Shown in pieces: positions 48,981 through 57,947 of a stretch of 64,000 bases of DNA. Below the pieces are notes generated by a model. It searched no databases and was not told the origin of the DNA. It was given only the letters and a program-made list of their open reading frames with translations. The translations under genes were made by a program, and so were the position numbers. The number at the start of each line of letters is the position of its first letter. The first letter of the stretch is position 1. The stretch lies in NCBI RefSeq assembly GCF_001461825.1, contig NZ_LLZC01000022.1, positions 62,001-126,000 on the forward strand, written 5' to 3'. The DNA comes from Bacillus velezensis. GTDB lineage: Bacteria > Bacillota > Bacilli > Bacillales > Bacillaceae.

Positions 48981-50522
48981 TTATTCCCACTCAATCGTTG
49001 CAGGCGGCTTGCTCGTAATGTCATACACGACGCGGTTGATGTGTTTCACTTCATTGACGATCCGTGTCGAAATCACTTCAAGCACATCCCAAGGGATACG
49101 CGCCCAGTCAGATGTCATGCCGTCAATTGATGTTACGGCACGGATACCGATTGTGTAATCATACGTTCTCGCATCTCCCATGACGCCGACGCTGCGGATG
49201 TCAGGAAGAACCGTGAAGTACTGCCAGATGTCGCGCTCAAGGCCATGGTTCGCCACTTCTTCACGCAGAATCGCGTCTGATTCACGAACGATCTCAAGTT
49301 TTTCTTCCGTTACTTCGCCGAGTACGCGGATGCCAAGTCCAGGGCCCGGGAACGGCTGACGCCATACGATATCATCCGGGATGCCGAGCTCTGTGCCGAG
49401 CGCGCGCACTTCATCTTTGAAAAGAGTGTTCAACGGTTCGATCAGTTCAAACTGCATATCTTCAGGAAGTCCGCCGACATTGTGGTGCGATTTGATCGTT
49501 TGCGCAGTTGCCGTTCCGCTTTCAATAATGTCTGTGTAAAGCGTTCCTTGCGCAAGGTAGTCGATTCCTTTCAGCCTGTCCGCTTCATCATCAAATACGT
49601 AAATGAATTCGTTGCCGATGATTTTGCGTTTTTGCTCAGGATCAGAAACACCTTTCAGCTTGTTTAAGAATCTGTCTTTCGCATCAACTTTAATGACATT
49701 CATATTAAAGCCTTCGCTGAACGTTTTCATGACGCCTTCCGCTTCGCCTTTGCGGAGAAGGCCGTGATCTACGAAAATACAAGTCAGCTGGTCGCCGATC
49801 GCTTTATGAATCAAAACGGCTACGACAGAAGAATCGACTCCGCCGCTCAAAGCGCAAAGCACTTGTTTGTCTCCGACGGTTTCGCGGATTTTTTGCATTT
49901 CGATTTCGATAAAGTTTTCCATTGACCATTCGCCTTTACATTCACAAGGCCCGAAGACAAAGTTTTTCAGAAGGTCATTTCCGTATTCTGAATGACGGAC
50001 TTCCGGATGGAACTGAACACCGTACCATTTTTTGTCTTTTTTGCTCATCGCCGAGTTCGGGCAGTGATGGCTTGTCGCGTCTACCGTAAACCCTTCCGGC
50101 ACTTGTACGACTAAGTCGCCGTGGCTCATCCAGACAACTTGTTCTTCCGGAAGATCTTTGAACAAGTCAGGAGTTCCTTGAATCTGAATGTTCGCTTTTC
50201 CGTATTCGCGCTGGCTTGCCGCCTCGACTTTCCCTCCGAGGTAATGAGTCATCAGCTGCATGCCGTAGCAGATGCCCAATACAGGAATATCAAGTTCAAA
50301 GATTTTTTCATCACAGCGGAAAGACCCTTCATCATATACACTGTTTGGTCCGCCTGAAAGGATAATTCCTTTTGGATTCATTTCTTTGATTTCCTCAGCT
50401 GTCAACGTATGGGGATGCAGCTCGCTATATACGCCAAATTCACGGATCCGGCGGGTAATCAGCTGGTTATACTGACTGCCGAAATCAAGAACAAGAATCA
50501 TTTCATTCACTAACTTCGTCAT
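48981..50522 (-). CDS. guaA: GMP synthase (glutamine-hydrolysing)
   Basis: A 513-residue enzyme converting XMP, glutamine and ATP to GMP. N-terminal class I glutaminase with the nucleophile Cys in [10 protein letters not shown] (about residue 87) and the catalytic His in [11 protein letters not shown] (about 174); then the ATP pyrophosphatase domain with the P-loop [11 protein letters not shown] (about 226) and the C-terminal dimer domain ending [13 protein letters not shown]. Three codons upstream are open, but AGGTG points to the ATG at 50522. Final purine step beside pbuG and pur. Confidence 0.96.
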   Translation of the reverse strand: MTKLVNEMILVLDFGSQYNQLITRRIREFGVYSELHPHTLTAEEIKEMNPKGIILSGGPNSVYDEGSFRCDEKIFELDIPVLGICYGMQLMTHYLGGKVEAASQREYGKANIQIQGTPDLFKDLPEEQVVWMSHGDLVVQVPEGFTVDATSHHCPNSAMSKKDKKWYGVQFHPEVRHSEYGNDLLKNFVFGPCECKGEWSMENFIEIEMQKIRETVGDKQVLCALSGGVDSSVVAVLIHKAIGDQLTCIFVDHGLLRKGEAEGVMKTFSEGFNMNVIKVDAKDRFLNKLKGVSDPEQKRKIIGNEFIYVFDDEADRLKGIDYLAQGTLYTDIIESGTATAQTIKSHHNVGGLPEDMQFELIEPLNTLFKDEVRALGTELGIPDDIVWRQPFPGPGLGIRVLGEVTEEKLEIVRESDAILREEVANHGLERDIWQYFTVLPDIRSVGVMGDARTYDYTIGIRAVTSIDGMTSDWARIPWDVLEVISTRIVNEVKHINRVVYDITSKPPATIEWE

Positions 50523-50608
50523 GGTTGTCACCTAATCTCCTCTAAGTTTTTGACACAGAAAAAACGGAGGACACACGTTCAGCCCTCTGTCGGCAAGACT
50601 TGTCCGGA

Positions 50609-50635
50609 AGCCCGGCTTTTTAACGCTCCCGGGCT
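50609..50635. other. inverted repeat between yebA and guaA
   Basis: Perfect 7-bp arms AGCCCGG (50609-50615) and CCGGGCT (50629-50635). On the minus strand there is no T-run after it. It could be part of a guaA leader RNA or an incomplete terminator of yebA; I cannot choose. Confidence 0.45.
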
Positions 50636-50684
50636 CCCATTTAACATTCATTTATTCTAACAACAGGACGATATGCGGTCAAGA

Positions 50685-52892
50685 CTATCTTCTTTTAATT
50701 ATATTTTCCCACAACTGTCCCGATTCATTCCAAAGCTTTGCGGCATTATCGCTGCGGTATAATGCACGCTCATAGCGCAGCGTCAGCTCGGACATGTCGT
50801 TTGTATGGATCGCCTCGTCAACCCTCGCGGCAAAATCACGGAGCGTTTCTCCGTCTCCCCTGCTGAACCCTTTTCGTTTCAGCTGTCGGAGCAGCGCGGC
50901 ATATGCGTCGAAAAAGACGTCTTCATCCGTTCGCCGCTTCAATCTGGCTGCTGTAACGTGCGGAATCCAGCGCGCCCGGAGCAGCCAGGCGAGTGCCGCC
51001 GCGGCTGAAATCACAATGACGATGGCTGCATACGGCCATAGCTGTGCCGCGGTTTTGTTGCGGATCACAGGCTGCGGTGCCGCGCTGTGATCCCGCTTTT
51101 TCGGCTTTTCCTCTTTTTCCGGCTTTGTTTCCTGACGCTGCTTGTCAGACGGTTCATCCGAGTTCCCCGCTGAGCCTCCGCTGTCTTTTGCCGCGGTATG
51201 ATTTTGCTCTGACGTAAACTCCGTCGGATTGGTGAAGCCTTTTGTCGGCTCAAACGTCACCCAGCCCTGATCGGGAAAATACACTTCTACCCACGAATGG
51301 GCGTTGTTGTTCGTGACTTCATAAATGTGGCCGTTATGGTCGCCTGCGCCTTTATACTCGCCGGATGTATAACCCTTCACCCAACGGGCGGGAATACCCG
51401 CAGATCGGAGCAGCACGGCCATTGCCGATGAAAAGTTATCACAATATCCTCTTTTCGTTTCAAACAGAAATTGATCGACATAATCCTGATTGTGCTCCGG
51501 AACCGCGACATCCTGTGTATGATACGAAAATGCGGAAGATCCGAGATAATCCTCGATCGCCTTCGCTTTATCGAACATATTATGATGATCCCGCGTCAGT
51601 CTGTCCGCAAGCTGTCTCACTCTTTTCGGAAGGCTGTCGGGGACCTGTAAATACCGGTCATTGAATTGATTCTGCTCACGGTATCGTTTTACTTTCACTT
51701 TTCTGAGATCATTCAGCTTAAAGACGGGCGCCTGAAAAGTCACCGTGTACCGTCCCATATTGCGGATGTTGCCTACTTGTTCACTGACCGGCGTAATTTG
51801 CTCGGTGTTTCCGTTCATTTCAAGCTGAATCGAGTGCTTCGGTTTAATATTGGAGACGCCGATCGGATACATGACGTGATTATAGAGATAATTCTCATCA
51901 ATGGACACCTGTGCCGTATACCGTCTCGTCTGCACACTCCGGTCAAACCATATATCTTCAACGTTGCCGCCGTTCAGTTTATAGGACATGCCCTGATCGG
52001 TCTCCACCCAGCCTTTCCCCGTGTATGTATCCTTCGTTTCCACCCGGAAGTACGCCCGTTCTTTTCCCTTCCATGTAAAAACCGGCGTATCATCCTCCTG
52101 AAAAGGGCCGCCCAATGTTTCATCATGATTGCCGTAGCCGATTTTGCTTTCGGCGGCGGGCACTTCTTTGTGGTTTGTTATTTTTTTAAGAAACGGCACG
52201 GGGTCCGGCCAGTTCGGGTCTGATTTCGGAGCCGCCAGACCGAACACGACGGAAGCGCAGATAAACAGCATCAGCGGCAGAAACCATTTGAGTATCAATC
52301 TTTTTTTAAACGCTATGTGTTCCGTAAGCCGGATGCGCTCCATATACAAAAGCCCCATCATCAAAAAGCCGATAAAGACGATCCGGATGACGGCGTATGC
52401 GGCATCATAGGGAGTAAACGTATCAAGCACGGTGATATACGCCACCGTCATGATAAAAAAGAATAAGATTTTCCGCTGATAGATCACCCAGTAATGCAGC
52501 AAATACACGAGCAGCCATAAAAGCACAAAAAACAGCAATGTGCGGAATGACGGATTCATATCATTCCATCTTCCGGTCCCGATGTGGCGGGCATTTTGCA
52601 TCACGTCCCGCAAAAAAGAAACGAGCCATTCCGGCTGAAAAATAGACCCTTTATAAAACAGGATGTGAATACTGATCAACGTAAACAGAATGCAGGACGG
52701 CACGGTGACGTACCACCTCATCCGGAAGAATGACAGCAGAAATGCCAAACCGATAAAAACGATGAAAAAACCGGTATGTTTTGTATCCGTAAAATTGTGC
52801 AGCGGCCTGAGCCATTCCCATAACAATAAAAAAGCGAGAAAATAAAACAGCAGCAGACTCAGCCTGCTTCCCTGGTTCTCGTCATGCGGCAT
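50685..52892 (-). CDS. yebA: transglutaminase-like membrane protein YebA
   Basis: A 735-residue protein with an N-terminal set of about six hydrophobic helices (to about residue 215), then an extracellular transglutaminase-like domain: catalytic Cys in RGYCDNFSSAMAVLLRSAGIPARWVKGYTSG (about residue 482), catalytic His-Ser-Trp in NAHSWVEVYFPDQGW (about 530), and the acidic FEPTKGF. A Lys/Glu-rich linker (about 575-605) leads to one more membrane helix and a DUF4129-type cytoplasmic tail. It forms the conserved MoxR ATPase/DUF58/transglutaminase operon with yeaC and yeaD, probably for envelope protein modification. GAGAGGTGG precedes. Confidence 0.9.
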   Translation of the reverse strand: MPHDENQGSRLSLLLFYFLAFLLLWEWLRPLHNFTDTKHTGFFIVFIGLAFLLSFFRMRWYVTVPSCILFTLISIHILFYKGSIFQPEWLVSFLRDVMQNARHIGTGRWNDMNPSFRTLLFFVLLWLLVYLLHYWVIYQRKILFFFIMTVAYITVLDTFTPYDAAYAVIRIVFIGFLMMGLLYMERIRLTEHIAFKKRLILKWFLPLMLFICASVVFGLAAPKSDPNWPDPVPFLKKITNHKEVPAAESKIGYGNHDETLGGPFQEDDTPVFTWKGKERAYFRVETKDTYTGKGWVETDQGMSYKLNGGNVEDIWFDRSVQTRRYTAQVSIDENYLYNHVMYPIGVSNIKPKHSIQLEMNGNTEQITPVSEQVGNIRNMGRYTVTFQAPVFKLNDLRKVKVKRYREQNQFNDRYLQVPDSLPKRVRQLADRLTRDHHNMFDKAKAIEDYLGSSAFSYHTQDVAVPEHNQDYVDQFLFETKRGYCDNFSSAMAVLLRSAGIPARWVKGYTSGEYKGAGDHNGHIYEVTNNNAHSWVEVYFPDQGWVTFEPTKGFTNPTEFTSEQNHTAAKDSGGSAGNSDEPSDKQRQETKPEKEEKPKKRDHSAAPQPVIRNKTAAQLWPYAAIVIVISAAAALAWLLRARWIPHVTAARLKRRTDEDVFFDAYAALLRQLKRKGFSRGDGETLRDFAARVDEAIHTNDMSELTLRYERALYRSDNAAKLWNESGQLWENIIKRR

Positions 52893-52910
52893 GGCGCGCC
52901 ACCTCTCTTT

Positions 52911-54095
52911 CTAAACAACATGGGACACCCGTTTGTCCCTGATCATTTGCACCTTAATATTTTTTTGAGCGAAGATGAGAGCGAGTTTCCGTTCTTTGTC
53001 CGAAAGCGCGGCATTCGTTTCTTTCGCCAAAAACACCGTCATGTCAGCACGGCCGGGCTCAGCCTGTTTGAGAAGGTCTTCTGTAAGACTGCCCGTCACG
53101 ACGGCAATGGAAGCTTTGCGGACGCGCGGATCCGCCAGCTCTTTTTCTAAACGCCCGCCTGCACCAGCTTCTTCCGATTCTGAAGCTGATGCCAGGTAAC
53201 GCAGCATCTTTCTGAAATGCCGGTCTCCCTCCCCGACGGGAAATACGGTCCGGTCGCTCCCCAATGAAATAAACCCTGCGGGAGAGCCCTTCATAAGCGC
53301 CGTGTAAAGCAGGGATGCCGAAGCTGACACCGCGGCTTCAAACGAAGGGGACGGCCTGCAGTCCAAAAGGAGAATCATATTCATACTCTGCAGCGGGTCA
53401 AATTCCTTCGTCATCAGCTCATTTCGCCGCGCCGATGTTTTCCAGTCAAGTGCGGAAAACCGGTCGCCCGGCTGATAATTTCTGACGCTCGCAGCCATTG
53501 CGGAGCGGTGTACCTGAAACGGAGCGCCGGCACCCGCACCCTCTTCTCCGGATGCGGCCTGCGGCTTATAGTGAACAGACCCGTACGCCGGGAAAACCAG
53601 AACCGTATCCGTTACGGAAAACGACGCCGTCTTGTCCAAAAGCCCGAGAACATCTCCCGTCCGCACTCTTATCGTATGTAAATGATGCTCTCCGCGCGGC
53701 ACCTGCGGCAGCTCATATTGTAACGTCAGCTTCCTTTGAAACCACGGAAACACGAGCTGTTTCGCACTGCGCCTCTCGCCAAGCGTTTCCGGCATCACAT
53801 CTTCAATGACCATATATGTCAGCGGAAACGGCAGGCGCCTCGTCAGCCTGATGGTGACAGACAGCCTGTCGCCTGAGGTTAACTGGGCAGAGGACACGTC
53901 ACGCGTCACCTGAAACGCCCGCAGCGGGTACACAGCGACCAGCCCGGCGTAAACGGTAAACGGCAAAAACGCATAAAATAAAAACCAGCTCACAAATCCG
54001 CCCTGAAACATGGCATAAGAAAAGACAGCCGCCGTCAGTACGGCCAACATAAGCAGCTTCCAGCCATATAGAAGCCAATGCATCTTCTTTCTCAT
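52911..54095 (-). CDS. yeaD: DUF58 protein YeaD
   Basis: A 394-residue protein with two N-terminal membrane helices (residues 8-25 and 30-52), a beta-rich middle, and the DUF58 core, with YQPGDRFSALDWKTSARRNELMTKEFDPLQSMNMILLLDCR (about residues 205-245) resembling a von Willebrand A-type domain. This is the usual partner of a MoxR AAA+ ATPase. Its ATG overlaps the yeaC stop by one base and it lies 18 bases before yebA. Confidence 0.9.
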   Translation of the reverse strand: MRKKMHWLLYGWKLLMLAVLTAAVFSYAMFQGGFVSWFLFYAFLPFTVYAGLVAVYPLRAFQVTRDVSSAQLTSGDRLSVTIRLTRRLPFPLTYMVIEDVMPETLGERRSAKQLVFPWFQRKLTLQYELPQVPRGEHHLHTIRVRTGDVLGLLDKTASFSVTDTVLVFPAYGSVHYKPQAASGEEGAGAGAPFQVHRSAMAASVRNYQPGDRFSALDWKTSARRNELMTKEFDPLQSMNMILLLDCRPSPSFEAAVSASASLLYTALMKGSPAGFISLGSDRTVFPVGEGDRHFRKMLRYLASASESEEAGAGGRLEKELADPRVRKASIAVVTGSLTEDLLKQAEPGRADMTVFLAKETNAALSDKERKLALIFAQKNIKVQMIRDKRVSHVV

Positions 54096-55057
54096 TAGCG
54101 GACCGACATCCTTTGGACGGGCACTTTTTCCGTTTGCATGATGTCTTCTATAATCGCTTCCGGCGTCACATCGTTAAATTTCGCCTCTGCGGTCAGGATC
54201 ATTCTGTGCGGCAGCGTATACGGAGCCAAATACTGGACGTCATCAGGAATGACGTAATCGCGGTCATGAAGCAGCGCGTACGCCTGCGCGGCTTTCATTA
54301 ATGAGATTGAACCGCGCGGACTTACGCCCAGATGTACGGACGGATGCCGGCGGGTATGCTGAGTAATGCCGACGATATACGCTTTTATTCCATCATCCAC
54401 CCGCACCTGCTCCAGTTTTTGCTGAAGGCTGATAAACTGTTCTTTAGAAATGACGGGCTCGATTGTTTCAAGCGGATTGCGCCCTTCCTGCAAAGACAGA
54501 ACCCGAAGCTCTTCCTCGGCAGTCGGATAGCCCATGCGCAGCTTAAATAAAAACCGGTCAAGCTGGGCTTCGGGAAGCGGATACGTTCCTTCATATTCAA
54601 CCGGGTTTTGTGTGGCCATGACGAAAAACGGCTCAGCCAGCCGCATTGTCTTTCCGTCAATCGTGACATTCCCTTCCTCCATTGCCTCAAGCAGAGAAGA
54701 CTGTGTTTTCGGAGAGGTTCTGTTAATTTCATCAGCCAGCACGATATTCCCCATGATCGGTCCCGGGCGGTATTCAAATTCCATCGTTTTCGTATTATAA
54801 ATAGAGACACCCGTCACATCTGACGGCAGAAGATCCGGCGTGAACTGAATCCTCTTAAAGTCAGCTCCGATCAGTTTGGCCAAAGCGCGGACCATCATCG
54901 TTTTTCCGACTCCCGGCACGTCTTCCAGCAGCACATGCCCTTTTGCGAGAATGGCGGCCAGACTGAGTATGGCGATATCCCGTTTTCCTATGATGATGTT
55001 TTCAATATGCTCAACGGCTTTCTCCAGCAGCGGATGCAGCTCTTCTTTATAAGCCAT
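54095..55057 (-). CDS. yeaC: MoxR-family AAA+ ATPase YeaC
   Basis: A 320-residue AAA+ ATPase. Walker A GVGKTMMVRALA follows VLLEDVP (about residues 44-60), Walker B is IVLADEINRTSP (about 105-116), sensor 1 is VMATQNPVEYEGTYPLPEAQLDRF, and ARM helices close the C-terminus. MoxR proteins act as chaperone-like ATPases for DUF58 or metal-enzyme partners. AGGAGGAG precedes the ATG at 55057; six upstream codons are open but lie in the ribosome site. First gene of the yeaC-yeaD-yebA operon. Confidence 0.92.
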   Translation of the reverse strand: MAYKEELHPLLEKAVEHIENIIIGKRDIAILSLAAILAKGHVLLEDVPGVGKTMMVRALAKLIGADFKRIQFTPDLLPSDVTGVSIYNTKTMEFEYRPGPIMGNIVLADEINRTSPKTQSSLLEAMEEGNVTIDGKTMRLAEPFFVMATQNPVEYEGTYPLPEAQLDRFLFKLRMGYPTAEEELRVLSLQEGRNPLETIEPVISKEQFISLQQKLEQVRVDDGIKAYIVGITQHTRRHPSVHLGVSPRGSISLMKAAQAYALLHDRDYVIPDDVQYLAPYTLPHRMILTAEAKFNDVTPEAIIEDIMQTEKVPVQRMSVR

Positions 55058-55170
55058 TCTTCTCCTCCTAGTCATCTCTCAAATTTCAATTATCGTAACC
55101 TAACTTTACCACAAAATATAAACAGTATAAAAAAACGTTTCCAGCGAATTGTTTCCAGTCTGAAAAAGGA

Positions 55171-55198
55171 AAAAGCTCCCTTTAGAAAGGAAGCTTTA
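55171..55198 (-). terminator. terminator of mneS
   Basis: AAAGCTCC/GGAAGCTTT-type stem with TTTTTCC tail on the minus strand, overlapping the mneS stop. Confidence 0.75.
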
Positions 55199-56068
55199 TT
55201 TCAGCTGGAGAGGCTCCATATGAACGTGTGAATGGTCAATGGCATGTTCCTCTTTCATCTTGCGTTCTACCTCATTTGCGATCTCATGACTCTCTTTAAT
55301 GTTCAGATCTGACGGCACTTCAATGACGACATCAATATGAACGGAGCTGCCCAGATATCTCGCTTTAATATCTTTTAAACGGCTGACGCCCGCAATCTGT
55401 TCAATCGTCTTTTTATAATCAGAAATATGTTTGACATCAAAACCGTCAGTCAGCGAATGAGAGGATTCCTTAAAAATATCCCACGCGGTTTTGCAGATGA
55501 TCAATCCGATGATAAACGCGGTAACCGTATCCACCCAAGCCAAATGGAACTGTGAAGCAAAAATTCCGATAAACGTGCCGATACTGACGAGCGCATCTGA
55601 TTTATTATCAGCGGCCGCAGCTGAAAGGGCCTGGCTGTTTACCTTTTTGGCAAGCCCTTTCGTATAGCGGTAGACCATCAGCATCACGACGGCGCTCCCC
55701 GCGGCCGTCCAGGCGGCTATCATATCCGGTGTTTCCTCTTTAACGGAAAAAATAGATTGCGCGGCGCTGAACAGCACTTGCATTCCGACAAGCATCATAA
55801 TAATGGAAGCGATGAGTGACGCGACGGTCTCCGCCCGAAAATGGCCGTAAGGATGATCTTCGTCAGGAGGTTTCTGAGAGATGCGCAAACCGATGAAAAC
55901 AGCCGCAGATGCCACGATATCAGTCGTATTATTTAAACCGTCGGCCTGAAGCGCTTCTGAGTGAAACAAATAACCGATCACAAGCTTCACAGCCGACAAT
56001 GCCGCATATGCGCCAATACTGACAATCGCTCCGGTTTCGCCTTTTTTCAATTCATGATATCTCTCCAC
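55196..56068 (-). CDS. mneS: cation diffusion facilitator, manganese efflux MneS-like
   Basis: A 290-residue CDF transporter with six hydrophobic helices. The metal-binding patterns are DGLNNTTD in helix 2 (about residue 43) and DNKSDALVS in helix 5 (about 152); a cytoplasmic domain with HVHME near the C-terminus closes it. B. subtilis YeaB is the Mn(II) exporter MneS and has the same DGLNN/DNKSD arrangement, from memory. AAGGAGG sits seven bases before the GTG at 56068. Monocistronic. Confidence 0.88.
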   Translation of the reverse strand: MERYHELKKGETGAIVSIGAYAALSAVKLVIGYLFHSEALQADGLNNTTDIVASAAVFIGLRISQKPPDEDHPYGHFRAETVASLIASIIMMLVGMQVLFSAAQSIFSVKEETPDMIAAWTAAGSAVVMLMVYRYTKGLAKKVNSQALSAAAADNKSDALVSIGTFIGIFASQFHLAWVDTVTAFIIGLIICKTAWDIFKESSHSLTDGFDVKHISDYKKTIEQIAGVSRLKDIKARYLGSSVHIDVVIEVPSDLNIKESHEIANEVERKMKEEHAIDHSHVHMEPLQLK

Positions 56069-56354
56069 TGAAAATCCTCCTTCCCGTTCAATTTTTCCTT
56101 CATTATCATACAAAGCGAAGACACAGTGGGTCTATAGAAACATGATTCACTTTCCACAGAAAAATAGTAAGCATAGAACATTTATGCGCTCAGGAAACTT
56201 ATTTTTATTCACGAAACCCCTCTCATCCCAATCGTATCAAGGATTCTCGCCACCCTATGTTCATGGAATTATTTTCAAACCCATTAAAACACAAAAATAA
56301 CAGAAAATTATTTCTTTTCCTTCCGGCACCTTCTGCTGTACGGACGAGAAAAAA

Positions 56355-56371
56355 TGTCATATTTTCTTACA
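56355..56371. promoter_or_regulatory. TnrA (GlnR) box upstream of gabP
   Basis: TGTCATATTTTCTTACA fits the 17-base consensus TGTnAnAwwwTnTnACA at every fixed position. Its centre is about 50 bases upstream of the predicted start, the typical place for TnrA activation. In B. subtilis gabP is a TnrA-activated gene (known). The rest of the 56.07-56.45 kb gap holds nothing else I can name. Confidence 0.85.
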
Positions 56372-56400
56372 TCATTTTCAACTGTCTGTGGCATTTATGA

Positions 56401-56406
56401 TAGAAT
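56401..56406 (+). promoter_or_regulatory. -10 box of gabP
   Basis: TAGAAT with a poor -35, as expected for an activator-dependent promoter; it lies 48 bases before the gabP start. Confidence 0.55.
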
Positions 56407-56453
56407 AATACTTGTCGGAATATTCAGCATAAATAAACTAAAGGAGGCAAAGA

Positions 56454-57839
56454 ATGAATCAGCCTAACTCTTTATCAAAGGGATTAAAAACCCGGCATAT
56501 GACTATGATTTCAATTGCCGGCGTGATCGGCGCCGGATTATTTGTCGGAAGCGGATCCGTCATTCATTCCACCGGACCCGGAGCGATTGTCTCCTACGCT
56601 TTAGCAGGATTATTAGTGATTTTTATTATGAGAATGCTGGGGGAAATGTCCTCCGTCAACCCGACAAGCGGTTCGTTTTCACAGTACGCGCATGACGCCA
56701 TCGGTCCTTGGGCCGGTTTTACAATCGGATGGCTGTATTGGTTTTTCTGGGTCATCGTCATTGCCATTGAAGCCATTGCAGGCGCCGGAATCATACAGTA
56801 CTGGTTCCCGGGCATTCCGTTATGGCTGACGAGTCTGCTTCTGACCGTGCTGTTAACACTGACGAATATTTATTCAGTTAAATCGTTCGGCGAATTTGAA
56901 TACTGGCTTTCCTTAGTGAAGGTAGCGACGATCGTTGTCTTCTTAATCGCGGGATTTGCGTTCATTTTCGGAATCGTCCCCGGCAGCAAACCGGTCGGGC
57001 TGGAAAATCTGGCGGGCAGCGGCGGATTTTTCCCTAAAGGTCCAAGTTCCGTTCTGCTCGGCATCGTCGTTGTCATTTTTTCTTTCATGGGATCTGAAAT
57101 CGTCGCAATCGCAGCGGGAGAAACGTCAAATCCGGTCGAATCCGTCACAAAGGCGACCCGCTCAGTCGTTTGGCGGATCATTATTTTTTACGTCGGCTCC
57201 ATTGCGGTTGTGGTCACACTGCTGCCGTGGGATTCAGCCAATATTTTGGAAAGCCCCTTCGTTGCCGTTTTGAGCCATATCGGGGTTCCCGCAGCCGCTC
57301 AAATCATGAATTTCATCGTCCTGACAGCCGTTCTGTCCTGCCTGAACTCCGGGCTTTATACGACGTCACGGATGCTGTATTCACTGGCAGAGCGAAATGA
57401 AGCGCCGCGGCGTTTTATGAAATTGAGTAAAAGAGGCGTACCGGTTCAAGCCATTATCGCCGGCACCTTTTTCTCCTATATTGCCGTTGTTATGAACTAC
57501 TTTTCTCCCGACTCCGTATTCTTATTTCTGGTCAATTCATCAGGGGCGATCGCACTGCTCGTTTATCTCGTCATCGCCGTCTCACATCTGAGAATGAGAA
57601 AGAAAATCGAACGGACAAACCCTGAATCTCTTAAAATCAAAATGTGGTTCTATCCGTACTTAACCTACCTGACGATCATCGCCATTTGCGCCATCTTGTT
57701 ATCTATGCTGTTTATCAGCTCAATGCGGTCTGAATTTCTGCTGACAGGATTTATTACTCTGCTGGTGCTTGCCTCATATGTATTCCGCAAAAAACAAAAA
57801 CCGAAAGAGAGCGCTTCCGAAAGCCGGGTTGCGCAATAA
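56454..57839 (+). CDS. gabP: 4-aminobutyrate (GABA) permease GabP
   Basis: A 461-residue APC-family amino acid permease with 12 hydrophobic segments. It begins LSKGLKTRHMTMISIAGVIGAGLFVGSGSVI (residues 6-36, the classical amino acid permease signature) and has FSFMGSEIVAIAAGE in helix 6 (about residues 209-223). The B. subtilis orthologue takes up GABA and other short omega-amino acids such as proline. AAAGGAGG precedes the ATG. Under TnrA control in nitrogen limitation. Confidence 0.93.
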   Translation: MNQPNSLSKGLKTRHMTMISIAGVIGAGLFVGSGSVIHSTGPGAIVSYALAGLLVIFIMRMLGEMSSVNPTSGSFSQYAHDAIGPWAGFTIGWLYWFFWVIVIAIEAIAGAGIIQYWFPGIPLWLTSLLLTVLLTLTNIYSVKSFGEFEYWLSLVKVATIVVFLIAGFAFIFGIVPGSKPVGLENLAGSGGFFPKGPSSVLLGIVVVIFSFMGSEIVAIAAGETSNPVESVTKATRSVVWRIIIFYVGSIAVVVTLLPWDSANILESPFVAVLSHIGVPAAAQIMNFIVLTAVLSCLNSGLYTTSRMLYSLAERNEAPRRFMKLSKRGVPVQAIIAGTFFSYIAVVMNYFSPDSVFLFLVNSSGAIALLVYLVIAVSHLRMRKKIERTNPESLKIKMWFYPYLTYLTIIAICAILLSMLFISSMRSEFLLTGFITLLVLASYVFRKKQKPKESASESRVAQ

Positions 57840-57843
57840 CCGC

Positions 57844-57878
57844 AAACACCCTCCTCAAAAAAGGGCGGGTGTTTTTTT
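57844..57878 (+). terminator. terminator of gabP
   Basis: AAACACCC/GGGTGTTT stem with a long T-run after gabP. Confidence 0.88.
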
Positions 57879-57947
57879 AACCAACCTGTTCAAGGCAGCA
57901 TTAACTGTAGTACAGGATTTCAATAAATGATAAGGACAGGATGAAAA

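Noticed and set aside
50609-50635. Riboswitch in the guaA leader
   Set aside because: There is a hairpin, but none of the conserved purine-aptamer blocks (TATAAT, AGTTTCTACC) are present.
56870-57181. 103-codon minus-strand frame inside gabP
   Set aside because: Shadow of the permease reading frame; no independent start signal or family.
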